The notes under the pieces are model-generated. The model saw only the letters and a program-made list of their open reading frames with translations. It had not been told where the DNA came from and searched no databases. Of a stretch of 64,000 nucleotides of DNA, positions 47,274-57,515 are shown piece by piece. The translations under genes were made by a program, and so were the position numbers. Positions within the stretch are counted from its first letter, which is position 1. Each line of letters begins with the position of its first letter. Location of the stretch: contig NZ_LMHC01000001.1 of NCBI RefSeq assembly GCF_001427665.1, positions 684,780 through 748,779 of the forward strand, written 5' to 3'. Source of the stretch: Caulobacter sp. Root655. Its GTDB lineage: Bacteria; Pseudomonadota; Alphaproteobacteria; Caulobacterales; Caulobacteraceae.

Positions 47274-47708
47274 CTAGACCAGCATCCCCGCGCCGCGCAC
47301 CACCACCAGGCGGCCGGCGTTGAAGAACGGCAGCGACAGGGTGACGGCGATCAGCACCTCGAAGGCCAGGCTGCCCAGGTTGAGGCGGCCGCTGGCCTTG
47401 TCGATCAGCAGCGAGGCGGTCCGGCCCAGCGCCGCGCCCAGCCAGGCCATGGCCAGGGCGAAGGCCATGGCCGCCCCGACGCTGGACTGGTAGCCCAGGA
47501 ACAGGGCCGCCGTGGCGTGTGACAGGATCAGCAGGCCGCCGAACGCCCGGCTCTGGGCCAGGGCGCCGGCGTCGGGAAGGTTCGGGGAAGCGTCGCCGCC
47601 GGCCAGGCCCGACGCCGAGCCCGGCCGGGCCAGGGCCATCCCGCCCAGCACGCCGCCGATCACGCAGGCGACCACCGCCAGGACGAGCGAAAGACCGTAG
47701 CTCGACAT
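47274..47708 (-). CDS. Four-helix membrane protein (DUF4345-like)
   Basis: A 144-residue inner-membrane protein with about four hydrophobic helices: SLVLAVVACVIGGVLGGMALA, SRAFGGLLILSHATAALFLG, AAMAFALAMAWLGAALGRTASLLID and LAFEVLIAVTLSLPFF. The order and the middle RTASLLIDK segment resemble small DUF4345 membrane proteins, not certain. The second of two tandem ATGs (47708) is favoured because the GGAG site has better spacing. No role can be assigned. Confidence 0.7.
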   Translation of the reverse strand: MSSYGLSLVLAVVACVIGGVLGGMALARPGSASGLAGGDASPNLPDAGALAQSRAFGGLLILSHATAALFLGYQSSVGAAMAFALAMAWLGAALGRTASLLIDKASGRLNLGSLAFEVLIAVTLSLPFFNAGRLVVVRGAGMLV

Positions 47709-47724
47709 CATCTCTCCATGCCCA

Positions 47725-48135
47725 TCAGGCGGGCGCGTGGCAGACCGCTTCGACGTTGCGGCCGTCCGGGTCGAGCACGAAGGCTCCGTAGTAGTTGGGG
47801 TGATAGTGAGGCCGAACGCCGGGCGGGCCGTTGTCGGTCCCGCCGGCCGCCAGGGCCGCGGCGTAAAAGGCGTCGACGGCGGCGCGGGTCTTGGCGACGA
47901 AGGCGATGTGCATGGGGCCGACCCGTTCGGCGCCGCCGGCGATCCAGAAGCTGGGCTTGCCGGCCTGGACGTCGCGGCCGTCGGCGGCCGGGCCGTAGCC
48001 CATATAGGTGACGCTTCCGCTTTCCTCGGCGCTGACCCGGTAGACGACCGCGATCCCCAACGGGGCGAAGGCGGCGTCGTAGAAGGCCTGGCAGGCGTCG
48101 ATGTCGCGGACGGTCAGGCTGACATGGTCGATCAT
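47725..48135 (-). CDS. VOC (glyoxalase/dioxygenase) superfamily protein
   Basis: A 136-residue vicinal-oxygen-chelate protein with paired beta-alpha-beta-beta-beta modules. Start MIDHVSLTVRDIDACQAFYDAAFAPLG, then GPMHIAFVAKTRAAVDAFYAAALAAGG and the terminal HYHPNYYGAFVLDPDGRNVEAVCH, which carry the family's metal-ligand positions (His in DHVS, His in MHIAF, Glu in NVEAV). Glyoxalase-like role possible, substrate unknown. Its ATG overlaps by one base the stop of the upstream inhibitor gene (TGATG), so they share translation. Confidence 0.9.
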   Translation of the reverse strand: MIDHVSLTVRDIDACQAFYDAAFAPLGIAVVYRVSAEESGSVTYMGYGPAADGRDVQAGKPSFWIAGGAERVGPMHIAFVAKTRAAVDAFYAAALAAGGTDNGPPGVRPHYHPNYYGAFVLDPDGRNVEAVCHAPA

Positions 48136-48539
48136 CAGCGCACCTTGACCTGGAACACCACTTTGCGGTCGTCCGGCTTGTCGGGCTCCCACGGGCGCTT
48201 GAGGGTGAACGACAGATCGGTCTTGCCGCTCCCCGCCGCGTGGTAGCTGTAGAGCGTCGTCACCGGCGCGCCGGGCATCTTGGCGTCGGTCACCCGACTG
48301 GAGCCGCCGGTCAGGATCCAGGCCGGGGCCTCGCGGTCCAGCCGCCACGCATAGCCGGTGCCGGCGTTCAGCGGCAGGGCGATCTCCAGCCCCTGGCCGC
48401 GGGTCAGTTCGATCGGACCGGCGTCGGCGTCGGTGACCGTCCGGGCCGGCGGCGGGGCGCCGGGCGTGGCGCAGGCGCTCAGCATGAGCAGGCCGGCCGA
48501 GGCCAGGGCGACGATGGCGAAGGGGCGGAGCGTCTTCAT
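48135..48539 (-). CDS. Chagasin-family (I42) protease inhibitor lipoprotein
   Basis: A 134-residue lipoprotein: signal MKTLRPFAIVALASAGLLMLSAC (lipobox LSAC), then a chagasin-like fold of inhibitors of papain-type cysteine proteases. Two of the three inhibitory loops are recognisable: LNAGTGYAWRL (equivalent of the NPTTGY loop) and KRPWEPDK (RPW loop); the middle loop appears as GAPVTTL. It would sit in the outer membrane or periplasm. ATG at 48539 is chosen for the signal peptide. It is upstream of, and coupled to, the VOC gene. Confidence 0.88.
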   Translation of the reverse strand: MKTLRPFAIVALASAGLLMLSACATPGAPPPARTVTDADAGPIELTRGQGLEIALPLNAGTGYAWRLDREAPAWILTGGSSRVTDAKMPGAPVTTLYSYHAAGSGKTDLSFTLKRPWEPDKPDDRKVVFQVKVR

Positions 48540-48619
48540 GGCGTCTTCTTTGATCCCTATCCTGACGGTCGGTTCGGGCGGGCGTGATTTCACCCACAGC
48601 AAATCGGCAGGCGTCGTCC

Positions 48620-48648
48620 TTGACTCCCCCAACCCTCGGTCCTAACTC
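48620..48648 (+). promoter_or_regulatory. groESL promoter
   Basis: TTGACT at 48620-48625 and TAACTC at 48643-48648, 17-base spacer. The CCTTGA around the -35 would also suit a sigma-32 box, as known for groESL of Caulobacter crescentus. Confidence 0.5.
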
Positions 48649-48658
48649 CTGCCCGGCG

Positions 48659-48685
48659 CTGGCACTCGGCGGGAGCGACTGCTAA
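48659..48685 (+). promoter_or_regulatory. CIRCE element (HrcA operator)
   Basis: CTGGCACTC-N9-GACTGCTAA, close to the TTAGCACTC-N9-GAGTGCTAA consensus (7 of 9 and 8 of 9 arm bases). It lies in the groES leader, 61 bases before the ATG, where HrcA would bind. hrcA is not in the window. Confidence 0.85.
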
Positions 48686-48745
48686 CAGCAACGCTCCCCC
48701 TGCCGGCGAACCGTAATTCTAACCGTCCCGACGGAGAAGACCCCA

Positions 48746-50744
<1,999 letters not shown>

Positions 50745-50779
50745 GGAAGTCTGCGTCAGCTCAGCTGATTGCTACAGAG

Positions 50780-50808
50780 GGGCGGGACCGAAAGGTCCCG
50801 CCCTTTTT
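50780..50808 (+). terminator. Rho-independent terminator of groESL
   Basis: GGGCGGGACC-gaaa-GGTCCCGCCC followed by five T: perfect ten-base stem with a stable tetraloop, 35 bases after groEL. Confidence 0.95.
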
Positions 50809-50930
50809 CTTGGGCATCTACCCCCAGTTGGGGATAACCGATCACGGTCGCGTTAACACTTGCAGCTTTTTTATGGCCACGCTCGTTGCAGACTCCGTTG
50901 GACGCAAAAGGCGTTCCCGGAGGGCTGGGC

Positions 50931-51059
50931 ATGGCGCGACACGAGATTCAGGGTTACCGGGGCCGGCGTCCGCCGCGCCCGGTGTTCATCATCCTGGGGC
51001 TTGGCCTGTGGCTGGCCCTGGGCCTGATCAGCCAGGCGGCGTTCCAGTGGCTGGGCTGA
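50931..51059 (+). CDS. 42-residue single-helix membrane protein
   Basis: An ORF too small for most gene finders: MARHEIQGYRGRRPPRPVFI followed by a helix IILGLGLWLALGLISQAAF and WLG. The ATG has GGAGG seven bases upstream, an excellent site. A basic, Pro-rich N-terminal tail would face the cytosol. No family is recognised. It stands between the groEL terminator and the gene at 51104. Confidence 0.7.
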   Translation: MARHEIQGYRGRRPPRPVFIILGLGLWLALGLISQAAFQWLG

Positions 51060-51103
51060 GGCCTCGGCGCGTGACCGGGTGACGGCGCGTCGAAACCTGC
51101 TAC

Positions 51104-51427
51104 ATGGCGACCATGTTCCGCCAGCGCCCCGACTCCGATCTGCTCGTCGAAGGCTGGGTGGTCGGGGTGATGGTCGAGATCGTCGGCGAACGGCTGCCGG
51201 TCCGCCACTACTTCGCCGTCGGCCGGCCCGACCGCGCCCAGGCCGAATGGGCGGCCGTCGACCTGGCCATGCAGACCGGCCCGGTCGCCTCCAGCCCGTC
51301 CGGCGGCCGCGAGCCCGTCGAGGCCCTGCGGGAACTGGTCGCCTACCGGATGCGCGAGCTGGGCCTGAAGATCGGGGAGTCGCGGGCGCTGGGCGACAAG
51401 TTCCCGCGGCGGTGGTTGCCGAGCTAA
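51104..51427 (+). CDS. Conserved-looking hypothetical protein
   Basis: A 107-residue protein (or 104 from the ATG at 51113): MATMFRQRPDSDLLVEGWVVGVMVEIVGERLPVRHYFAVG then a helical tail. It looks like a small beta-sheet protein with a C-terminal helix (EALRELVAYRMRELGLKIGE). No signal peptide, no known family. It lies 45 bases after the 42-residue gene, perhaps in the same transcript. Confidence 0.7.
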   Translation: MATMFRQRPDSDLLVEGWVVGVMVEIVGERLPVRHYFAVGRPDRAQAEWAAVDLAMQTGPVASSPSGGREPVEALRELVAYRMRELGLKIGESRALGDKFPRRWLPS

Positions 51428-51451
51428 GGCCTTCCTTTCACCCATTCACGG

Positions 51452-51591
51452 CTGTCATCCCGGCCTCGGGCCGCGTGAGCGGTCCGCCTAACGGCGGACT
51501 TGGCGCGCAGCGCGAAGATCCGGGACCGGCGTGTGAACGCCTGCGCTTCCGACGGTCCTGGATAACGGCTTCGCCGTTTCCGGGATGACAG
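51452..51591. repeat. Palindromic repeat, family C, expanded
   Basis: Longer copy (140 bases) beginning CTGTCATCCCGGCCTCGGGC and ending CCGGGATGACAG, with an extra GCGGTCCGCC hairpin. Fills most of the gap. Confidence 0.85.
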
Positions 51592-51679
51592 TGAAATTTG
51601 GAACGGAAGAGGTGGCTTCCCTTCCACGCCCCCACACGTCATCCTCCCGCGAAACAAGCGTTCGGACGTAGGGGGCAAG

Positions 51680-52855
51680 ATGTCACGCAAGCTGTGGGCC
51701 GCGTTGGGCCTGGTCATGAGTCTGGGCTTGAGCGCGAGCGCCTGCGCGCAGCCGGCCCCCGCCCCAAACCCCACGGGGCCGCCGACACCGAACGACTATA
51801 CGAAGGACGAGAACTGGCTGTGCCGCCCCGGCCGCCAGGACGCCTGCGCCCAGGACCAGACCGCCACGGTGATCCAGGCCGACGGCAAGGCCAGCGTCGA
51901 GACCTTCAAGGCCGACCCTAACGCGCCGATCGACTGCTTCTATGTCTATCCCACCGTGTCCAGCGACCCGGGCGGCAACAGCGACATGACCCCCGACCTG
52001 CCGGAAAAGGCCGTCGCCGACCAGCAGTTCGCCCGTTTCGGCCAGGTCTGCAAGCTGTACGCCCCCAGCTACCGCCAGGTGACCATCGCCGCCCTGCGCA
52101 AGGTGATGATGGGCCAGGCCTCGCCCGGCGACGGCGCCCTGGCCTATGCCGACGTGCTGGCCGCCTGGAAGGATTACCTGGCCCGCGACAACCACGGCCG
52201 CGGCGTGGTGCTGATCGGCCACTCGCAGGGCTCGCGCGTCCTGCTTGACCTGGTCGCCAAGGAGATCGACGGCAAGCCGGTCCAGAAACAGATCGTCTCG
52301 GCCCTGATCCTGGGCATGAACACCCCCGTCGACCCGGCCAAGGACGCCTACGGCTCGCTGCCCCTGTGCCGCAAGGCCGGCCAGATCGGCTGCGTGATCT
52401 CCTACGTCTCGTTCCGCGCCGACGTTCCGCCCCCGGCCACCAGCCGGTTCGGCAAGGTCGATCAGCCGGGCCTGCGGGCCGCCTGCGTCAACCCGGCGGC
52501 CCTGGCCGGCGGCTCGGCGACGGTGCATTCCTATTTCAGCGACCGCACGATCATGGGCACGGCGATGCGCCCGGCCACGGTCTGGGCCAAGGACGTGGAG
52601 GTGGCGACGCCCTATGTGGAACTGCCGGGCCTGGTCTCCGCCGAATGCGTCAGCAACGGCGCCTTCGACTACCTGGCCGTGACCGTGCACCCCGACAAGG
52701 CCGACCCCCGCGCCGACAACATTCCCGGCGACCTGCTGGTGATGGGCGTGCCGTTGAAGGAATGGGGCCTGCACCTGGTGGACGTCAACCTGACCATGGG
52801 CGACCTGGTCAGTGTGGTGGGGACGCAGTCGAAGGCTTATGCGGCGGCCAAATAG
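51680..52855 (+). CDS. Exported DUF3089 alpha/beta hydrolase
   Basis: A 391-residue DUF3089 protein, predicted secreted alpha/beta hydrolase. Signal peptide MSRKLWAALGLVMSLGLSASACA; a nucleophile elbow GHSQGSRVL around residue 172, PIDCFYVYPTVSSDPGGNSDM upstream and SNGAFDYLAVTVHPDK near the end with the candidate His. Lipase- or esterase-like activity is expected; no substrate is known. GGGGG precedes the ATG. Confidence 0.88.
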   Translation: MSRKLWAALGLVMSLGLSASACAQPAPAPNPTGPPTPNDYTKDENWLCRPGRQDACAQDQTATVIQADGKASVETFKADPNAPIDCFYVYPTVSSDPGGNSDMTPDLPEKAVADQQFARFGQVCKLYAPSYRQVTIAALRKVMMGQASPGDGALAYADVLAAWKDYLARDNHGRGVVLIGHSQGSRVLLDLVAKEIDGKPVQKQIVSALILGMNTPVDPAKDAYGSLPLCRKAGQIGCVISYVSFRADVPPPATSRFGKVDQPGLRAACVNPAALAGGSATVHSYFSDRTIMGTAMRPATVWAKDVEVATPYVELPGLVSAECVSNGAFDYLAVTVHPDKADPRADNIPGDLLVMGVPLKEWGLHLVDVNLTMGDLVSVVGTQSKAYAAAK

Positions 52856-52869
52856 GCGGCGGACCGCCA

Positions 52870-52968
52870 TGCGTCCTTCGAGGCTCGGCTTCGCCTCGCA
52901 CCTCAGGATGAGGAGCATCTGACTTCCTCATCCTGAGGCGCCCGCGCAGCGGGCCTCGAAGGACGCAC
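52870..52968. repeat. Palindromic repeat, family D
   Basis: Outer arms TGCGTCCTTCGAGGC and GGCCTCGAAGGACGCA, inner arms CCTCAGGATGAGG and CCTCATCCTGAGG. A half copy (GGGCCTCGAAGGACGCACCG) is at about 26116-26135. It lies between convergent genes. Confidence 0.85.
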
Positions 52969-52976
52969 TGAGTTCG

Positions 52977-53153
52977 CTACTTCGTCACGCTCTTGAACAC
53001 CGTCACCCCCAGCACCAGCACGATCACGAAGCCGATCAGGAACAGGAAGAACAGGAGCTTGGCGATCCCCGCCGCCGCGCCGGCGATGCCGGTGAAGCCC
53101 AGGGCGCCGGCGATCACGGCGACGATCGCCAGGATGATGGCCCACTTCAACAT
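52977..53153 (-). CDS. DUF1328 small membrane protein
   Basis: A 58-residue protein of the DUF1328 type with two hydrophobic helices ([49 protein letters not shown]). Start ATG at 53153; the longer open frame reaching 53261 has a non-conserved extension. Function unknown; such proteins are common stress-associated inner-membrane proteins. Divergent from cobT. Confidence 0.85.
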   Translation of the reverse strand: MLKWAIILAIVAVIAGALGFTGIAGAAAGIAKLLFFLFLIGFVIVLVLGVTVFKSVTK

Positions 53154-53266
53154 GATGTGTTTCCTCGCGCGTTTGCCCGCTCGTCGCGGGTCTTCGCGAA
53201 GGCAAACGTCGCCCCGTCCCGCGACGTTCCTTGTTTTCGTCGTCGCGTCTGGGTAACCCATTCCCC

Positions 53267-55195
53267 ATGGCCTCCAAGCCCGAAAGCCCGACCGAACCCT
53301 TCAAGCGCGCCCTGGCCCACGCGGCGCGCTCGCTCGCCGAGACGCCCGACCTCGAGGTGGTGTTCTCCGGCGAGGGTCCCAGCCTGGTCGGCAACCGGGC
53401 GGTGCTGCCGCACCCGCCGCGCGACCTGAACCCCAAGGAAGCCAGCCGCATCCGGGGCCTGGCCGACCAGATGGCCCTGCGCCTGGCCCACCACGACGCG
53501 GTCTCCCACGCCCGGGCCCGCCCCAGCTCGCCCGACGGCCAGGCGGCCTTCGAGGCCATCGAGCAGGCGCGGCTGGAAGCCATCGGTTCGAACGCCCTGG
53601 GCGGCGTCCGCCTTAACCTGACCGCCGCCCTGGAGGCCCGTCTCGAAAAGCAGGGCCTGACCCGCAACATCGCCACCGACCGCCAGTCGGCCCCGATGGC
53701 CGAGATCTTGTCGCTGATGGTCCGCGAGCGCCTGACTGGCGACACGCCGCCCGAGGGCGTCAAGGCGCTGGTCGACATCCTGCGCGCCGACATCGAGGCC
53801 CGGGCCGGCAAGGACCTCGACCGCCTGGCCGCCGCCATCGACAACCAGGCCGCCTTCGCCCGCGTCACCCGCGAGATCCTGCGCGACCTCGACCTGGGCG
53901 AGGAGATGTCCGAGGCCACCGAGCAGTCGGACGAGGACACCGGCGACGAGGACCAGAACACCGAGGCCTCCGAGGACGACCAGGGCGAAGGCGAGGGCGA
54001 GCAGGCCGACGGCGCCTCGCCCGAGGAGACCGAGAGCTCCGACCGCGAGTCCGAGGCCGGCGACGAGGAGATGGTCCAGTCCGAGGAGCAGGGCGAGGCC
54101 GAGGACACCGAAGAGGCCCCGGAGATGGGCGACGGCGCCAAGCCCGCCCGTCCCGACACCGGCCTGGGCGGGGCCTTCGAGCCGGCCTACAAGGTGTTCA
54201 CCACCGCCTATGACGAGGTGGTGCCGGCCGAGGAGCTGTGCGACGCCGACGAGCTGACCCGGCTGCGGGCCTATCTGGACCAGCAGCTGGCGGCGTTCTC
54301 CAGCGTGGTCTCGCGCCTGGCCAACAAGCTGCAGCGCCGGCTGCTGGCTCAGCAGAACCGCGCCTGGACCTTCGACCTGGAGGAGGGGATGCTCGACGTC
54401 GCCCGCCTCACCCGGGTGATCATCGACCCCACCGCCCCGCTGTCGTTCAAGCAGGAGGAGGACGTCGAGTTCCGCGACACCGTCGTCACCCTGCTGATCG
54501 ACAATTCCGGCTCGATGCGCGGCCGGCCGATCATGGTGGCCGCCGTCTGCGCCGACATCCTGGCCCGCACCCTGGAGCGCTGCGCGGTCAAGGTCGAGGT
54601 GCTGGGTTTCACCACCCGCGCCTGGAAGGGCGGCAGCGCTCGCGACGAGTGGATCAAGGCCGGCAAGCCGCCCGCGCCGGGCCGCCTCAACGACCTGCGC
54701 CACATCATCTACAAGAGCGCCGACGCCCCGTGGCGGCGAGCCCGCAAGAACCTGGGCCTGATGATGCGCGAGGGGCTGCTGAAGGAAAACATCGATGGCG
54801 AGGCCCTGATGTGGGCCCACCAGCGGCTGATCGGCCGGTCCGAAGCTCGCCGCATTCTAATGGTGATCTCCGATGGCGCGCCGGTGGACGACTCCACCCT
54901 CAGCGTCAATTCGGGCCACTATCTGGAGCGCCACTTGCGTCAGGTCATCGCCGAGATCGAGACCCGCAGCCCGGTCGAGCTGATCGCCGTCGGCATCGGC
55001 CACGACGTGACGCGCTACTACCGCCGCGCCGTGACCATCGTCGATGTCGAGCAACTGGGCGGCGCCCTGGTCGACCAGCTGGCCGACCTGTTCGACGAAG
55101 AACCCAAGGCGGTGAAGCGGGCGCGGGGCCTGCTGGCCGCGCCGCCGACCGTGCAGCCTTCCGCGCCGAAAGCCGCCCGCAAGGTTCCGGCGTGA
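53267..55195 (+). CDS. cobT: Cobaltochelatase subunit CobT
   Basis: A 642-residue CobT, one of the CobNST subunits that insert cobalt into hydrogenobyrinate a,c-diamide in the aerobic B12 pathway; with the AAA ATPase CobS it forms the chaperone-like ring. An N-terminal helical region, a very acidic middle (about 215-300, rich in Glu/Asp), and a C-terminal von Willebrand A domain with the MIDAS motif [13 protein letters not shown] near residue 410. cobS and cobN are not in the window. ATG 53267 begins [12 protein letters not shown]. Its TGA overlaps the next gene's GTG (GTGA). Confidence 0.96.
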   Translation: MASKPESPTEPFKRALAHAARSLAETPDLEVVFSGEGPSLVGNRAVLPHPPRDLNPKEASRIRGLADQMALRLAHHDAVSHARARPSSPDGQAAFEAIEQARLEAIGSNALGGVRLNLTAALEARLEKQGLTRNIATDRQSAPMAEILSLMVRERLTGDTPPEGVKALVDILRADIEARAGKDLDRLAAAIDNQAAFARVTREILRDLDLGEEMSEATEQSDEDTGDEDQNTEASEDDQGEGEGEQADGASPEETESSDRESEAGDEEMVQSEEQGEAEDTEEAPEMGDGAKPARPDTGLGGAFEPAYKVFTTAYDEVVPAEELCDADELTRLRAYLDQQLAAFSSVVSRLANKLQRRLLAQQNRAWTFDLEEGMLDVARLTRVIIDPTAPLSFKQEEDVEFRDTVVTLLIDNSGSMRGRPIMVAAVCADILARTLERCAVKVEVLGFTTRAWKGGSARDEWIKAGKPPAPGRLNDLRHIIYKSADAPWRRARKNLGLMMREGLLKENIDGEALMWAHQRLIGRSEARRILMVISDGAPVDDSTLSVNSGHYLERHLRQVIAEIETRSPVELIAVGIGHDVTRYYRRAVTIVDVEQLGGALVDQLADLFDEEPKAVKRARGLLAAPPTVQPSAPKAARKVPA

Positions 55196-56268
55196 TCGGA
55201 GGCCTGCGGTCTCTGCTGGTCCTGGGCCTGGCGACGGCGGTGCTGGGCCAGTGCGCCAAGGCCCCGCCCCAGCCGGCAGTGCTGCCGGTCGCGCCGGTCA
55301 AGGTCGGGCCCGAGATCGGCCTGACCACCACGCCCGTGCCGTTGAGCTCGGCCAATCCGCCACCGCCATCCTTGGCTGGGGGCGCCATCGGCCGTTTCGT
55401 CTATGCCGGCGGAATCGCCATCACCAGCGCCGACACCAGCCGCCTGCACGGCCTGTCGGACCTGAGGATCGGCGGCGACGGGGCCCTGATCGCGGTCAGC
55501 GACGACGGCGACCTGTTCGAGGCCCGGCTGAAGCTGGACGAGGCCGGCCGTCTGGTCGGCCTGACCGACGGCAAGCTGCAACCGCTGAAGGGCCTGGACG
55601 GCCAGCCGCTGCAGGGCAAGGAGCAGGGCGACGCCGAGGGGCTGGCGATCCTGCCCAGCGGCGACCGCCTGGTCAGCTTCGAGCGCGACCACCGCATCTG
55701 GCTCTACCCGAAACTGGCCGACGGAACGTTCGGCAATCCGCGCGCCGTCAACAAGCCGGCCACCACCTTCCCCGAGAACGAGGGCATGGAGGCCTTGACC
55801 GCCTATCCGATGGCCGGTTCCGACGCCTATCTGGTGGGCGGCGAGGAGGGCGAGGTCTGGCTGTGCAAGCTGTCGGCGCCGTGCGTCAGCCTGGCCCCGC
55901 AGTCGCCGCCCGACTTCAGCTGGGGCCTGACCGGTTTCGCCGCCTTCGACGGCCAGGCGATCGCCGCCCTCTACCGGGCCTTCGACCCGATCCGCGGCTG
56001 GCGCGGCCAGGTGCGGTTCGTGGTCGATCCCCGCGCCCCCGCCGCCAGGCAGGCGGTGGCCGCGACCCTGAACCTCGATGGCGCGACCACCCGCGACAAT
56101 TTCGAAGGGATCGCCCTGGTCAAGTCGCCGACCGGGGCTACGCGAATCTATCTGCTGACCGACGACAACGACACCAAGTTGGAGCGCACCCTGCTGATGG
56201 CTTTCGACTGGACCCCGCCGCCGCCCGCGCCGCCGGCGGCGGTGACGAAGCCGGTGCGCAGGCGGTAG
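55192..56268 (+). CDS. Esterase-like phytase family lipoprotein-like protein
   Basis: A 358-residue exported protein with an N-terminal hydrophobic signal ([21 protein letters not shown], with Cys in lipobox-like LGQC) and a Pro-rich linker, followed by a beta-propeller phytase-like fold: [65 protein letters not shown] and [25 protein letters not shown]. The family (esterase-like activity of phytase) is poorly characterised. Starts GTG at 55192, overlapping cobT's stop, hence translationally coupled; no obvious functional link with cobalt insertion. Confidence 0.85.
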   Translation: MIGGLRSLLVLGLATAVLGQCAKAPPQPAVLPVAPVKVGPEIGLTTTPVPLSSANPPPPSLAGGAIGRFVYAGGIAITSADTSRLHGLSDLRIGGDGALIAVSDDGDLFEARLKLDEAGRLVGLTDGKLQPLKGLDGQPLQGKEQGDAEGLAILPSGDRLVSFERDHRIWLYPKLADGTFGNPRAVNKPATTFPENEGMEALTAYPMAGSDAYLVGGEEGEVWLCKLSAPCVSLAPQSPPDFSWGLTGFAAFDGQAIAALYRAFDPIRGWRGQVRFVVDPRAPAARQAVAATLNLDGATTRDNFEGIALVKSPTGATRIYLLTDDNDTKLERTLLMAFDWTPPPPAPPAAVTKPVRRR

Positions 56269-56322
56269 TCCTGACGTCCCTCCCCGCAAGGGGGAGGGAA
56301 GATCACCTTCTCTGGGAAAACT

Positions 56323-56370
56323 AGTTTCCTTTGAAACTCAACATCCTAGTTGAAATGACAGCGTTGTCAT
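56323..56370. promoter_or_regulatory. Two operator-like inverted repeats before the first UrA gene
   Basis: AGTTTC-cttt-GAAACT at 56323-56338 and ATGACA-gcgt-TGTCAT at 56355-56370. Both are perfect six-base arms with four-base spacers, 17 bases apart. They precede the leader element at 56393. Confidence 0.5.
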
Positions 56371-56392
56371 GTTACCGGTACATTCGACGATT

Positions 56393-56435
56393 GAGCGGGC
56401 GAGATCCCAACGGCCGTCAGAGGAACGCGTCGGGA
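56393..56435 (+). promoter_or_regulatory. Conserved leader element, copy 1
   Basis: Contains GAGCGGGCGAGATCCC (56393-56408) and GGAACGCGTCGGGA (56422-56435), both repeated exactly in the leader of the second UrA gene, with a variable 13-base spacer holding ACGGCCGT. Thirty-six bases separate it from the start codon. Likely an mRNA structural element. Confidence 0.6.
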
Positions 56436-56471
56436 GGTGGTTGAACCCCAACCCCCTTCGGATTTGAAATC

Positions 56472-56771
56472 ATGAAATCGATGTTTGTCCTGGCCGCCAC
56501 GGCCATGGTTCTTACCACCGCCTCGTCGGCCTTCGCCGCCGAGCAGCACGTCCCGGTCCGCGGCCGCACTGTCGCCGCCATCCACGCCGACATCGTGGCC
56601 GCCGCCACGTCGGTCTGCCACGAGGAACTGGCCGGCTATGACAAGGACGCGATGTCCTATTGCATCCGCGACCTCACCCGCGACGCGGTCCGTAGGGTCG
56701 GCAGCGCCAACCTCGCCGCTTACGACAAGGCCGCCTTTCGGCCCAGCGGCCTGCTGAAGGCCAGCCTGTAG
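56472..56771 (+). CDS. UrA family protein, paralog 1
   Basis: A 99-residue secreted protein: signal KSMFVLAATAMVLTTASSAFA, then a short domain with VRGRTVAAIHADIVAAATSVCHEELAGYDKDAMSYCIRDLTRDAVR, where the two Cys (VCH; YCI) are conserved in the family (probably a disulfide). UrA proteins occur widely in Caulobacterales and sphingomonads; function unknown. A second copy is 234 bases downstream. No clear ribosome site before the ATG, which lies in an AAATC context. Confidence 0.85.
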   Translation: MKSMFVLAATAMVLTTASSAFAAEQHVPVRGRTVAAIHADIVAAATSVCHEELAGYDKDAMSYCIRDLTRDAVRRVGSANLAAYDKAAFRPSGLLKASL

Positions 56772-56786
56772 TATCGCTTCCGGGTT

Positions 56787-56816
56787 CGGCCCCGCGCGGC
56801 TTGTGTCGCGGGGCCG
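56787..56816 (+). terminator. Hairpin after the first UrA gene
   Basis: CGGCCCCGCG with complement CGCGGGGCCG, perfect ten-base arms, ten-base loop. Only a weak U-run follows (GGCTCTT), so termination is uncertain. Confidence 0.5.
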
Positions 56817-56918
56817 GGCTCTTCCGCGCTGTTGCCTGTCAACGAACATCTTGCGTGCGCTGCAATATAATCGTTGATAAGTAACGGGCGGCAAGCTACA
56901 CGTCGAAGGACGGCGGCA

Positions 56919-56966
56919 GAGCGGGCGAGATCCCGGACCAGTCGCCTAGGGGGGAACGCGTCGGGA
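56919..56966 (+). promoter_or_regulatory. Conserved leader element, copy 2
   Basis: GAGCGGGCGAGATCCC (56919-56934) and GGAACGCGTCGGGA (56953-56966) separated by an 18-base spacer. The second block ends 38 bases before the ATG of the UrA paralog 2, almost the same distance as in copy 1. A TATAAT lies upstream at 56866-56871. Confidence 0.6.
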
Positions 56967-57004
56967 TCGGGTTGGAAATCACCCGCTATCCTGGAATCCG
57001 TCCC

Positions 57005-57295
57005 ATGATCCGCTCGATCGTCCTGGCCGCCTCGGCCATCGCCCTGTTCGCCGCCGCTCCGGCCGGCGCCGCCGAAATCCGCATCAAGACCGCTGGCAAG
57101 GCCCCGGCCGAACTGCGCGCCGAAATCGTCAAGGCCGCCTCGAGCGTCTGCTGGCAGAACGTGCGCGGCGAGTCGCTGGCCACCTACCTGTACCCGTCGT
57201 GCGTCCGCGCCTCGGTCAACGACGCGGTCAGCAAGCTGAACAACCCGGAACTGGTCGCCTACAACGCCGCCACCCCGGTCGTCTATTCGCGCTAA
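57005..57295 (+). CDS. UrA family protein, paralog 2
   Basis: A 96-residue secreted protein: signal MIRSIVLAASAIALFAAAPAGAA then IRIKTAGKAPAELRAEIVKAASSVCWQNVRGESLATYLYPSCVRASVNDAVSKLNNPELVAYNA. The Cys pair (VCW, SCV) matches paralog 1, but overall identity is low. ATG 57005 is the start that fits the signal peptide; the frame stays open to 56972. Confidence 0.82.
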   Translation: MIRSIVLAASAIALFAAAPAGAAEIRIKTAGKAPAELRAEIVKAASSVCWQNVRGESLATYLYPSCVRASVNDAVSKLNNPELVAYNAATPVVYSR

Positions 57296-57353
57296 GGCCT
57301 GTTAGAGGGGGCGGCGTACCGGCCCTCTCCGGCCTGATCGTCGAATGCAGGAA

Positions 57354-57382
57354 GCCCTCTCCGGAAACGGGGAGGGCTTTTT
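57354..57382 (+). terminator. Rho-independent terminator after UrA paralog 2
   Basis: GCCCTCTCCG with CGGGGAGGGC, a ten-base stem (with one G-T pair) and a short loop, followed by five T. Confidence 0.9.
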
Positions 57383-57515
57383 CGTGGGTGGCGGCACATC
57401 TGATGTGTTCAGGATTGGGGCGCGAGCGGCCGCTGTTGATTCTCGCGCCCTCCCACTTGAGGAGAAGGTTGGCTCGGAGGCCAGCGGGCAGACAAAATGC
57501 GAACTCTGATAGGTG

